From NCBI GenBank assembly GCA_033762735.1, contig JANRLJ010000218.1:1-64000 (forward strand): a DNA stretch of 64,000 nt, written 5' to 3'. The notes beneath the pieces were generated by a model. The model was given only the letters and a program-made list of their open reading frames with translations. It was not told the origin of the DNA and did not search any database. Shown here piece by piece: positions 27,545 through 34,717 of the stretch; position 1 is the stretch's first letter, and each line of letters begins with the position of its first letter. The position numbers were made by a program, and so were the translations under genes. This DNA is from JANRLJ01 sp033762735. Its GTDB lineage: Bacteria; Chloroflexota; Anaerolineae; Aggregatilineales; Phototrophicaceae.

Positions 27545-27888
27545 GGGGCTTCCTTGTGCTGCGGGACTGAACGATCAACGTGCACGATGATAGCCGCATT
27601 CGATGCCCAGCCCAACCCTGTTTCAGCAATCCTTTTTGGCTTTAGGGAAGTCGTGGATTTGTAGGGGCGACTCGGCGAGTCGCCCCTACGGGCACAACCT
27701 GCAATAAGACAACACTTTTATGCAAATACACCGCAAAGGGTATGTCCGGCAACTCCTGACAATTTCCTGGGTGGTCTTGGGATAGGGGCGCAGCATGCTG
27801 CGCCCCTACGGGAAACCCAGATATAAGAAGGTGCAGGTTTTTCCGTAGGGACACGACCTGCCGTGTTCTGCCATCGGCAAATAATTGC
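27545..27888. repeat. Gap with three palindromic repeats
   Basis: A 344-bp gap without a gene. It has three members of the palindrome family with three different cores: 27661-27689 (GACTCGGCGAGTC), 27782-27809 (CAGCATGCTG) and 27845-27872 (ACACGACCTGCCGTGT, imperfect). They lie past the end of the sulfur operon and before the fusion gene's promoter. Confidence 0.8.
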
Positions 27889-29121
27889 TCAGCTTACCAG
27901 CCGCAGTTTGATCCCCAGCCACACGCCCACGAACACCGCCGCCCCGAACACCCAGCCGGACAGCGCGAAGGCCGAAATGCCCGAAAGCAGCGTCCCGACC
28001 GTGCAGCCCAGCGCCGTCATCGCGCCCCAGCCCATCAGCACACCGCCCAGCACCGCCGTAAAGCCGTTGAGCGGAGTCAGCCGGGAAAGCTGGAAGCGGT
28101 TAGAAAGCAGCGCCGCCGCGAACGCCCCCACGATCAGCCCGCCGATCAGCAGGCCGTTGTCGGTGATGGTCTGCACGACCTGCGTGGCGCATCCGGCGAA
28201 CGTGTCCAGCCCGTTGAGGCGGTCATCGAGATAGCCCGCGCTGGAAAGCACCGTGCGCGAGAAGCTGCCCAACTGCGAGGTCACACCCAGCGGTTCGACG
28301 CGCAGATAGACGAAGATACCGATCACGCCCACCACCGCCCCGGTCACGAGCGGATTCCAGCGCTGGCCGAACATGGTCTGATGCAGCCGTGCCAGCGTGA
28401 TTCTGCCGCCGGGCTGCGCGGGGACTTCCGGCAGGTAACGCAGCAGCAGCAGCGCCAGCCCACCCAGAAGCGCCAGATGCAGCGCCAGCGACCCGGCATA
28501 GCCCAGGCGGGCGGGCATCCACGCGACGGGTGCGCTGGTGATCGTGCTCAGGTAGAGGCTCTGCCAGGTGAAAAAACCTAGTCCGAAGCCGACCAGCGAC
28601 CCGATCAGCGCCAGCGGTGCGCGGGCATAGCCTTCGCCCAGGCGGTAGAGATGGCCGCTGATGCACGCGCCGGAAAGCGCCATGCCCACGCCGAAGGCCA
28701 GCCCCGCCGCCGCCGTCGCCCAACTCACCGGGCCGATATGCGCGTTGGGGGGCAGCCGCCCGGTGCCGGGATTGGGCAGGAACAGGCCGAAGATGATGGC
28801 ATAGCCCACGCCGCCCACCGCCAGCGCCATCAGAATGGCGAAGATGCCGCTGCTGTTGCGATGTTCGATGAAGTCGCGCAGGATGCAGAAAAAGCAAAAG
28901 CGCCCGCGCTGGAAAGCGATCCCAAGCGCCGCGCCTGTGAGCAGGGAATAGGAGGCTGCTGCGCCGCGCCCCGGTGTGGTATGCAGGGCATAGGCGCCCA
29001 GCAGAACCGCGATCAGCGCCGCCAGCGCCACGCCCGCCCGCAGCAGCCCGCCTCTCGTGTACTGGAATCGAAGGGGGGCGGCCCCCGCAAGAGCGCCGCC
29101 CCCGACCGTACTTTCGGTCAT
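27889..29121 (-). CDS. YeeE/YedE (TsuA-like) thiosulfate/sulfur transporter
   Basis: A 410-residue polytopic membrane protein with about ten or more helices. The conserved cysteines of this family are visible: GRFCFFCILRDF, GMALSGACISGHLYR, FAGCATQV and ALGCTVGTLLSG. YeeE/YedE proteins take thiosulfate or other sulfur species through the membrane by transient Cys contacts. It contains both halves of the family in one chain. The start is ATG 29121, 4 nt after the rhodanese stop, so the pair forms an operon under the Cys-rich leader. Confidence 0.9.
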   Translation of the reverse strand: MTESTVGGGALAGAAPLRFQYTRGGLLRAGVALAALIAVLLGAYALHTTPGRGAAASYSLLTGAALGIAFQRGRFCFFCILRDFIEHRNSSGIFAILMALAVGGVGYAIIFGLFLPNPGTGRLPPNAHIGPVSWATAAAGLAFGVGMALSGACISGHLYRLGEGYARAPLALIGSLVGFGLGFFTWQSLYLSTITSAPVAWMPARLGYAGSLALHLALLGGLALLLLRYLPEVPAQPGGRITLARLHQTMFGQRWNPLVTGAVVGVIGIFVYLRVEPLGVTSQLGSFSRTVLSSAGYLDDRLNGLDTFAGCATQVVQTITDNGLLIGGLIVGAFAAALLSNRFQLSRLTPLNGFTAVLGGVLMGWGAMTALGCTVGTLLSGISAFALSGWVFGAAVFVGVWLGIKLRLVS

Positions 29122-29125
29122 GAAA

Positions 29126-30067
29126 TTACTGCCCGCCCCAGACGGTGCCCGCCGGGTTTTCCACCGGGACACCCACCGAGTTGCCGTATTCCGTCCACGA
29201 GCCATCATACAGGCGCACATCGTAACCGAGCAGCTTGGTCAGCACGAACCAGGTCAGCGCGGCACGTTCGCCGATGCGGCAGTAGGTGATGATCGGCTGG
29301 CTGCCATCGATGCCCAGCCCGGCGTACAGTTCACGCAGCTCTTCCACCGACTTGAATGTGCCGTCTTCATTCACGTTCTGCCCCCAGGGGACGTTGACCG
29401 CGCCGGGGATGTGGCCTGCACGCACGGCGAGTTCCTGCACACCTTCGGGCGCGAAGATTTCGCCGTTGTATTCGGCATTAGAGCGGATGTCGATCAGCAC
29501 GCCTTCGGCCTCGCCCGTCACCACATCCAGCACGTCCGGCAGCAGCGCACGCAGATCAGTGTTGGCTTCGGCGGCGGTGAAGTTGCCCGCTTCATAGCTG
29601 GGCGGTGCAACGGCCAGTTCGCGGCCTTCGGCTTCCCACTTCACGCGCCCGCCGTCCAGCAGACGAACGTCCTGTGCGCCGTAGATGCTGAAAATCCACG
29701 CGCCCCACGCGGCGAACCAGTTGTTGTTGTCGCCATACAGCACGACGGTGGTGTCATCGTTGATGCCCGCCGCCTGCGCCAGTTCCTGGAAACGCTCGGC
29801 AGAGACAATATCGCGCACCAGCGTATCGACGAAATCGGTGTGCCAGACGAAGTTGACCGCGCCGGGGATGTGGCCGCGCTCATACACGCCGGGGACAACG
29901 CTCACTTCGATGACGCGCACAGCGGGATTCTCAAGATTCTCGGCCAACCAGTCGGTGCTGACGAGGACTTCGGGGGCTTCGTCCTGTGCGCTGACGAGGG
30001 CGCTGGTCAGGACGGTGACGGCGGCAAGCAGAACGAACAGAACAACAGATTGGGTCACTCGCTTCAT
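29126..30067 (-). CDS. Exported two-domain rhodanese (thiosulfate sulfurtransferase)
   Basis: A 313-residue sulfurtransferase with a signal peptide (1-27), so it acts outside the cytoplasm. It has two rhodanese domains. The C-terminal one has the active loop YCRIGERA with the catalytic Cys near residue 265; the N-terminal one has LYGDNNNWFA and no Cys, the usual arrangement in which only one domain is active. It moves sulfane sulfur from thiosulfate to a thiol acceptor. It is the first gene of an operon with the YeeE/YedE transporter. AGGAG lies 12 nt before the ATG. Confidence 0.92.
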   Translation of the reverse strand: MKRVTQSVVLFVLLAAVTVLTSALVSAQDEAPEVLVSTDWLAENLENPAVRVIEVSVVPGVYERGHIPGAVNFVWHTDFVDTLVRDIVSAERFQELAQAAGINDDTTVVLYGDNNNWFAAWGAWIFSIYGAQDVRLLDGGRVKWEAEGRELAVAPPSYEAGNFTAAEANTDLRALLPDVLDVVTGEAEGVLIDIRSNAEYNGEIFAPEGVQELAVRAGHIPGAVNVPWGQNVNEDGTFKSVEELRELYAGLGIDGSQPIITYCRIGERAALTWFVLTKLLGYDVRLYDGSWTEYGNSVGVPVENPAGTVWGGQ

Positions 30068-30144
30068 GGTAGTGCTATTCTCCTGTGAGGATCGAAACGT
30101 CTAAATCAGAAAATCGGTCGATAAAACGGGAAGTGCGATTCAGA

Positions 30145-30171
30145 TCAGCAGCAGCAACAACACGATTTCAT
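30145..30171 (-). CDS. Poly-cysteine leader peptide (8 residues)
   Basis: A nine-codon frame reads MKSCCCCC then TGA (codons TGT TGT TGC TGC TGC). A strong AGGAG stands about 6 nt before the ATG. It ends 77 nt before the rhodanese start. Five consecutive Cys codons just upstream of a sulfur operon are what ribosome-stalling control by cysteine or Cys-tRNA supply would need; poly-Cys upstream frames with this role have been reported in actinobacteria. Its identity as a regulator here is an inference from sequence. Confidence 0.75.
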   Translation of the reverse strand: MKSCCCCC

Positions 30172-30211
30172 AACAGTCTCCTGTAGCGAAATGCAGGATA
30201 GGCTGGCGTTG

Positions 30212-30246
30212 CAAAAAAACACCCCGGTTTGTCGTGCCGGGGTAGT
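30212..30246 (-). terminator. Second U-tailed hairpin of the rhodanese leader
   Basis: On the minus strand a 7-bp perfect stem (ACCCCGG with CCGGGGT, 9-nt loop, extended past a bulge) is followed by seven T after one G. It could terminate leader transcription. Its 5' arm ACCCCGGC can also pair with GCCGGGGT of the preceding hairpin, so the two folds compete. Confidence 0.7.
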
Positions 30247-30252
30247 GTTGGT

Positions 30253-30286
30253 CTGGCAAGAAAAAACCCCGGCGTTTTGCCAGGGT
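30253..30286 (-). terminator. First U-tailed hairpin and competing antiterminator of the rhodanese leader
   Basis: On the minus strand CCCTGGC (30285-30279) pairs with GCCGGGG (30273-30267) around a 5-nt loop, followed by six T: an intrinsic terminator with one mismatch. An alternative perfect 7-bp hairpin, CTGGCAA (30283-30277) with TTGCCAG (30259-30253), uses the same 5' arm and would prevent it. Such exclusive folds are the hallmark of attenuation. Confidence 0.7.
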
Positions 30287-30320
30287 CGTCTTTTACAATC
30301 GGTTCAGAGAACGGACAGTG

Positions 30321-30386
30321 TCAACCCCGGCGGTGTTCGGCCATACACATACAGACACAGGGACAGGGCTGGCAGAGCTGGAACAT
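30321..30386 (-). CDS. Cys-rich leader peptide (21 residues, five Cys)
   Basis: A 22-codon frame whose product begins MFQLCQPCPCVCMCM, with Cys at 5, 8, 10, 12 and 14. AAGGAG lies 13 nt before the ATG, a rather long spacing. It starts about 25 nt from the predicted transcription start and ends 35 nt before the first terminator-like hairpin. The arrangement is that of an amino-acid leader peptide, with cysteine as the sensed amino acid. Too short to judge by composition alone; the context is the argument. Confidence 0.65.
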   Translation of the reverse strand: MFQLCQPCPCVCMCMAEHRRG

Positions 30387-30417
30387 GGTTCAGTGCGTTC
30401 TCCTTGACTTAGATGAT

Positions 30418-30446
30418 AAGATAACTGGTAAAAGAGCGTCTGTCAA
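30418..30446 (-). promoter_or_regulatory. Sigma-70-type promoter of the rhodanese/YeeE operon
   Basis: On the minus strand a consensus TTGACA (30446-30441) is followed after 17 nt by TATCTT (30423-30418). Transcription would begin near 30411, giving a leader of about 340 nt with two Cys-rich frames and two terminator-like hairpins before the rhodanese ATG. Confidence 0.7.
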
Positions 30447-30475
30447 GGGTTGATGAGCAGGCTTTTGTGTAGCCT

Positions 30476-30907
30476 TCACCGCATCAAATCCTTAAAGTTA
30501 AGCAGAAAACGCAGTGCGCGGTGCGGCGTGTTGATGAATTCGTCGGCGTCGAACGGCTGCTGCAAAAAGCTGCTGAGTCCGTCCAGGTCTTCCTGAGACA
30601 GCTTCTCCCTGATCGTATCCACGTTGGAAAAGCCCATCGCCCATTCCCCGAACAGGCGCTCCTCGGTCTTGCCGGAAAGCAGCGTGCGCATGGCGTGATG
30701 GCGCGGGTCGGTGGCGATCTTCTGATGCAGCTTGAGTACCGCATCTTCGGGGCCTTCCAGCAGTTGGATGAAGTTCCCGCCCTTGTAGAGCAGCAGCCCG
30801 GTAATGCCGAGTGGGTTGTTGTTGCGGCGGCTGGCACGCAGAATATCGAGGATGTCGTCCTGGGTAATGCCGTGCACGGCGGAACTGACGTACAGCAAAT
30901 ACATCAT
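30476..30907 (-). CDS. BLUF-domain blue-light sensor (copy 1)
   Basis: A 143-residue short BLUF protein that should bind FAD and sense blue light. The key residues are all present with family spacing: Tyr6, Asn30 and Gln48 (NFIQLLEG), plus GITGLLLY and the DPRHH segment. The tail (about 95-143, FLQQPFDADEFINTPHRALRFLLNF) is shared with the other two BLUF proteins of this window. There is no output domain, so it must act on a partner protein. The start is 30907 or 30904 after GGAGG. Confidence 0.93.
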   Translation of the reverse strand: MMYLLYVSSAVHGITQDDILDILRASRRNNNPLGITGLLLYKGGNFIQLLEGPEDAVLKLHQKIATDPRHHAMRTLLSGKTEERLFGEWAMGFSNVDTIREKLSQEDLDGLSSFLQQPFDADEFINTPHRALRFLLNFKDLMR

Positions 30908-31015
30908 GGCGGAAAAGCCTCCATGTAAAGAGGGGGATGCAGTTGTCTGATGTGGTGAAGCAACAGCGTGGGGAGAAGCGGGTTTATCGAAACACTGTTG
31001 ACCGTATTCAGTTTT

Positions 31016-31441
31016 TTATGCGTGCTGCGGCATGTCCTTGAAATTGAGCAGGAAGCGATAGGCACGGTTGGGCGTTTTCAGGAATTCGTGTTCGTCGAAG
31101 GGCTTCTGCAAAAAGTCGCTCAGGCCGGGGACGTGCCGCTGATCGACCTTGCTCAGGTCATAAAACGCCATCGCCCAGTTGTTGAACTGCCGTTCCTGCA
31201 ATGGACCCGAAAGCATGGTGCGGACGCTGGTATGGCGCGGGTCGGTCATCAGGCGGCGGTGCAGCCCGATCACGTTCGACTTTGGCCCCTCCAGCAGTTG
31301 GATAAACTGGCGATCCTTGTAGAGCAGCAGGCCGGTGATGTCGTCGCGCAGGTTATTCCGGCGGCTGACCGTCAGAATGTCCAGCAGATCCGACGTTTCC
31401 ATCGGATACGCGGCCTCGCTCACATACAGCAAATACATCAT
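31016..31441 (-). CDS. BLUF-domain blue-light sensor (copy 2)
   Basis: A 141-residue paralogue of the gene 108 nt downstream, with Tyr6, Asn30 and Gln48 (QFIQLLEG) conserved and the same C-terminal tail (FLQKPFDEHEFLKTPNRAYRFLLNF). The two genes are in tandem on the minus strand and probably arose by duplication. Each should be a flavin photoreceptor of the PixD-like short class; partner and output are unknown. Confidence 0.93.
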   Translation of the reverse strand: MMYLLYVSEAAYPMETSDLLDILTVSRRNNLRDDITGLLLYKDRQFIQLLEGPKSNVIGLHRRLMTDPRHTSVRTMLSGPLQERQFNNWAMAFYDLSKVDQRHVPGLSDFLQKPFDEHEFLKTPNRAYRFLLNFKDMPQHA

Positions 31442-31530
31442 AAGACGCTAAACCTTTGTCTTGCCTGGTTTTGTACAATGGGCAGTATACCGCAGCCACT
31501 TAGCATCTGGATTAGACTTTTTGAAATTAT

Positions 31531-32997
31531 TTATGAATTTTTGTGGTGGGCGCTTAATAACTGCGCCTCTGGTGCCTCGAAAGAGACGTTGACCTGCGTC
31601 TGGATCAGGAGTTCACTGTCAAGAAAATGGAACCCAAGCGTGTGCACGAAGGGTGTTTCTACCAGCCGCACGACGAGGGTGAATACGTCTTCGGCTGTCC
31701 ATGCGCCACAGGTCATGACGGGTGTTACGCCGACCACCCATTCATCGTTGAACAGCGTTGTTTGCCCCGGCAGCCATGTACCGTAGCCGCAGGGGAGGAC
31801 TTCATCCCCGGAATCGGTTTTCAGGCGAATGGTACAGTCAGCCGCGCCAAAATCGAAGCTGATCTCCCGCAGTTTCAAGGCATTGTCGTCCACGATGTAC
31901 GTGCGATCTGAGACACGCGACCCAACCAGCGAGTCTGCCTGGCCTTCCACCACCGGACATTGCAGGCCAGACAAGCGCACTTTCATACGCTGATACGCCT
32001 CTGCATCCTCGGCAGGATGTTCAGACCCCATCGCGGGCAGCAGGATTTCCCAGATCAGGTCTAAGGGCTTTTGCATCTCAAACAGGTCAACGCCCCCGGT
32101 GATCGCCAGCACCGCGTCCTGCTCCGGCATGACGATGCAATACTGCCCGAAAACCCCATCCCCACGATACGCCCCATGACGGCAGCGCCAGAATTGAAAG
32201 CCGTACCCTTGTGCCCAATCGCTGTCGGGGTCGTCACCGTTGATGCTCTGGATAGCCGTCGCTTCCTCGACCCAGCTTTCAGGCAGCAGTTGCTTTCCCT
32301 GCCACCTCCCCTTTTGCAGGTAGAGCTGACCGAAGCGGGCAATATCTTCCGTTTTCAGGCTCAGCCCAATCCCGCCCATCGTGATGCCTTCGGGCGACTG
32401 CTGCCAGCTTGCCCCGTGTATGCCTAACGGCGCGAACAGGCGCGGTTCCAGATAATCCAGAACGGTCATGCGTGTCGTGCGCTCGACAATCGCCGCGAGC
32501 ATATACGTCGCCCCGGTGTTGTAGAGAAAAAAGGTTCCGGGCGGCTGTGTCACGGGGACTTCAAAAAATCCCCTGATCCAGTTTCCATCCGGGCGACCGA
32601 ACATATTTGACCAGGTATCAACGGTGTGTCCGGTGGACATGGAGAGCAGGTGGCGCACACACATGGCCTGAAGGAAATCCGACGCATCGACGGGTGCTTC
32701 ATCGGGGAAAAAGGACAGGACTGGCGACTCCAGCGTAAAGTAGCCCTCGCTCACCGCCAGCCCAACCGCGCTCGCCGTAAAGCTTTTGCTGAGCGAAAAC
32801 ACTATATGCGGCTGTTCAGGCAGATAGGGCGACCACCAGCCCTCGGCCACGACGCTTCCATGCCGCAGCAGCATCAAACTGTGCAGTTCGTTCGTCTGGC
32901 TTTCGAGTGCCTCCACCAACCGAAGCACCGCAGCAGAAGCAATGCCCTGGCTTTCGGGCGTGGCGCGTTGTAGTTCATGAAGTGTGCCAACAGGCAT
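31531..32997 (-). CDS. Serine hydrolase of the beta-lactamase/class C family
   Basis: A 488-residue protein of the penicillin-binding-protein-like serine hydrolase family. The catalytic motifs are SxxK in FSLSKSFTA (about 68-76) and YxN in FLYNTGATYML; the third motif is probably in YRGDGVFGQYC. The C-terminal 140 residues are a separate beta-rich domain. No signal peptide is seen, so it is likely cytoplasmic. Members are esterases or peptidases; no lactamase activity should be assumed. GGGAGC precedes the ATG. Confidence 0.88.
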   Translation of the reverse strand: MPVGTLHELQRATPESQGIASAAVLRLVEALESQTNELHSLMLLRHGSVVAEGWWSPYLPEQPHIVFSLSKSFTASAVGLAVSEGYFTLESPVLSFFPDEAPVDASDFLQAMCVRHLLSMSTGHTVDTWSNMFGRPDGNWIRGFFEVPVTQPPGTFFLYNTGATYMLAAIVERTTRMTVLDYLEPRLFAPLGIHGASWQQSPEGITMGGIGLSLKTEDIARFGQLYLQKGRWQGKQLLPESWVEEATAIQSINGDDPDSDWAQGYGFQFWRCRHGAYRGDGVFGQYCIVMPEQDAVLAITGGVDLFEMQKPLDLIWEILLPAMGSEHPAEDAEAYQRMKVRLSGLQCPVVEGQADSLVGSRVSDRTYIVDDNALKLREISFDFGAADCTIRLKTDSGDEVLPCGYGTWLPGQTTLFNDEWVVGVTPVMTCGAWTAEDVFTLVVRLVETPFVHTLGFHFLDSELLIQTQVNVSFEAPEAQLLSAHHKNS

Positions 32998-33153
32998 GGG
33001 GTTGCTCCCGCTGATCGAACAGACACAGGCCTATCGTACCTGCATAGCTGGTCGTTTACAGGGGTTAAATTTGCAAGCGCCTTAAGCACCGGAGTCCTGA
33101 TATGTTAAAATGGGCTTTATCACACCATCGGACAAAACCACACAGGGCAAGGG

Positions 33154-33834
33154 ATGACCACGAACGAACTCAGCATCACCATGCGCGAATATCTGGCGGA
33201 AATCTATCGCCTGAGCGACCGCGAGGGGGCGACCCAACAGGGATATATCAGCACATCGGCGCTGGCCGAACTGCTGGACGTGAGTGCGCCTGCCGTGAAT
33301 CGTATGGTGACCAAGCTGAAGGATCAACACCTGCTCATCCATGAACCCTATCAGGGAATCGCCCTCACGGAAGCAGGGCAAAAAGAAGCGCTGACCATGC
33401 TGCGGCGTCATCGCATCACCGAGGCCTTTCTGGTGAATGTGATGGGCTTCGCGTGGCACGAAATCCACGAGGAAGCCAGCCGCATCAGCGGGACGCTCAG
33501 CGAGGCGCTCACGCAGCGTATGGCCGACATGGCCGGAAACCCGACCATCTGCCCACACGGCGAACCCATTCCCGCAGAAGACGGCACCATGCCCGATCTG
33601 CAAGACATTCTGCTGGCCGAAGCGCCCCAGAACACACCGCTGTATGTGACCCGCGTTCGCACCCGCGAGGCCGACCGCCTGCAATATCTGGCGGCGCTTG
33701 GGTTAGTCCCCGGCGCTGAGGTAACGGTGATTCATGCCGCGCCCTTCAACGGCCCGTTGCAATTGAAGCTCAAGGACGAATATCGCATTGTGGGGCATAA
33801 CCTGGCGGAGTTGATTCGGGTGCGTGGGGAATAA
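33154..33834 (+). CDS. DtxR/MntR-family metal-dependent regulator
   Basis: A 226-residue regulator with the iron-dependent repressor layout: winged helix (residues 5-65; REYLAEIYRL, VSAPAVNRMVTKL), metal-binding dimer domain (HRITEAFLVNVMGFAWHEIHEEA, NPTICPHGEPIP) and a C-terminal FeoA/SH3-like domain (LQYLAALGLVPGAEVTVI). It should repress metal-uptake genes when Mn2+ or Fe2+ is plentiful. No metal transporter adjoins it, so its targets lie elsewhere. Confidence 0.92.
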   Translation: MTTNELSITMREYLAEIYRLSDREGATQQGYISTSALAELLDVSAPAVNRMVTKLKDQHLLIHEPYQGIALTEAGQKEALTMLRRHRITEAFLVNVMGFAWHEIHEEASRISGTLSEALTQRMADMAGNPTICPHGEPIPAEDGTMPDLQDILLAEAPQNTPLYVTRVRTREADRLQYLAALGLVPGAEVTVIHAAPFNGPLQLKLKDEYRIVGHNLAELIRVRGE

Positions 33835-34167
33835 CTATTGGAGTTCCAGCAAACCAACGGAGTCGTTTTCCAGGAACTCGACAATTGCTTCATGATGTTT
33901 TTGCAATAGGGCGACAATATCCGAAGTTGTGCAGTTTCCGACTCTGACCCAGATTACTTTTGGCGGAAACCCTCTTCCACCCAAAAGATCGTTAAAATCA
34001 GAATCTTTTGTCACTAAACAATAGTTATGCGTTTTCGCGTATTGCCACACAACATGATCTGTGGCGGCATCCAATCCAACTTGCGCTAGATGAACCGCAT
34101 CAGGGAAAAAATCTGATAACCGATTGACGAGCTTTATCGAAAGGTTATGGTCAAACAGAAGTTTCAT
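33835..34167 (-). CDS. PIN-like DUF5615 protein (probable toxin)
   Basis: A 110-residue protein of the DUF5615 PIN-like group. The acidic positions are FDHNLS at the N terminus and TKDSDFNDL (about 53-61), as in PIN nucleases. It overlaps the DUF433 gene by 4 nt. DUF433-DUF5615 pairs are a recognised predicted toxin-antitoxin type in which this protein is the RNase-like partner; activity is inferred. Confidence 0.82.
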   Translation of the reverse strand: MKLLFDHNLSIKLVNRLSDFFPDAVHLAQVGLDAATDHVVWQYAKTHNYCLVTKDSDFNDLLGGRGFPPKVIWVRVGNCTTSDIVALLQKHHEAIVEFLENDSVGLLELQ

Positions 34168-34385
34168 TTGACGACAACGGTGTGCCGTTCGCGATCAGCA
34201 GCGTAACTCAGGCAAGCAAGGATGTCCTCACGGGTGAGCATGGGAAAATCCTCTAAAATTTCGTCGGTGCTCATCCCTGCTGCCAGATAGGACAGCACAT
34301 CATAAACGGTGATTCGCATCCCGCGAATGCACGGCTTGCCCGAACGCTTGCCCGGCTCAAGGGTGATAATACTGCTGTAATCCAT
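34164..34385 (-). CDS. DUF433 antitoxin-like protein
   Basis: A 73-residue helix-turn-helix protein with the DUF433 signature SGKPCIRGMRITVYDVLSYL followed by STDEILEDFP and LTREDILACLSYA. The start at ATG 34385 has AAGGA upstream; an ATG six codons earlier is less likely. It precedes and overlaps the PIN-like gene and probably represses the pair and neutralises its partner. Confidence 0.85.
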   Translation of the reverse strand: MDYSSIITLEPGKRSGKPCIRGMRITVYDVLSYLAAGMSTDEILEDFPMLTREDILACLSYAADRERHTVVVK

Positions 34386-34717
34386 CACGATGCATTCCTT
34401 CAAAAATGCCTTTTTTAGTAACTGACCTTCGTAGACTACGACTGCTTGCCCTCACCCTATAAGCGCAGCGACACCCTCTGCAAGAGGCGCTCTCCCTCAG
34501 GGAGAGGGACTTGCTCTCGCAGGACGTTCTTTCTCCCCCTCTCCCTAAGCGCAGCGACCGAAGCGGTCGGGAGAGGGGGCTGGGGGGTGAGGGCTAGTGC
34601 GTAACATCAGTTCGTAACGCCATTATAGCGATTTTTATCGCTGGTCAGGAATCAGATGCAAAAGAGGCGCACATACCCGTGCGCCTCGATGCTTTCTATT
34701 GGTGCTGAAGTCGGTAC
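34386..34717. repeat. Gap with a long CCCTCACCC/GGGTGAGGG element
   Basis: A 332-bp gap without a gene. At about 34448-34595 it holds the longest copy of the CCCTCACCC element, with inner sequence GCTCTCCCTCAGGGAGAGG and two AAGCGCAGCGACC-type words, the second in an inserted AAGCGGTCGG hairpin. The sugar-importer terminator (34656-34690) is at its right end. Confidence 0.75.
34656..34690 (-). terminator. Intrinsic terminator of the sugar-binding protein gene
   Basis: On the minus strand a perfect 9-bp stem, GAGGCGCAC with GTGCGCCTC, loop GGGTAT, is followed by TTTT. It lies 30 nt past the stop codon of the substrate-binding protein gene. Confidence 0.85.

Noticed and set aside
30191..30412. 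Plus-strand small frames across the rhodanese leader
   Set aside because: They are antisense to the leader peptides and hairpins and have no ribosome sites or family matches.
34441..34600. Possible insertion sequence remnant
   Set aside because: Although about 150 bp long and partly palindromic, it contains no transposase fragment and clearly belongs to the CCCTCACCC repeat class.
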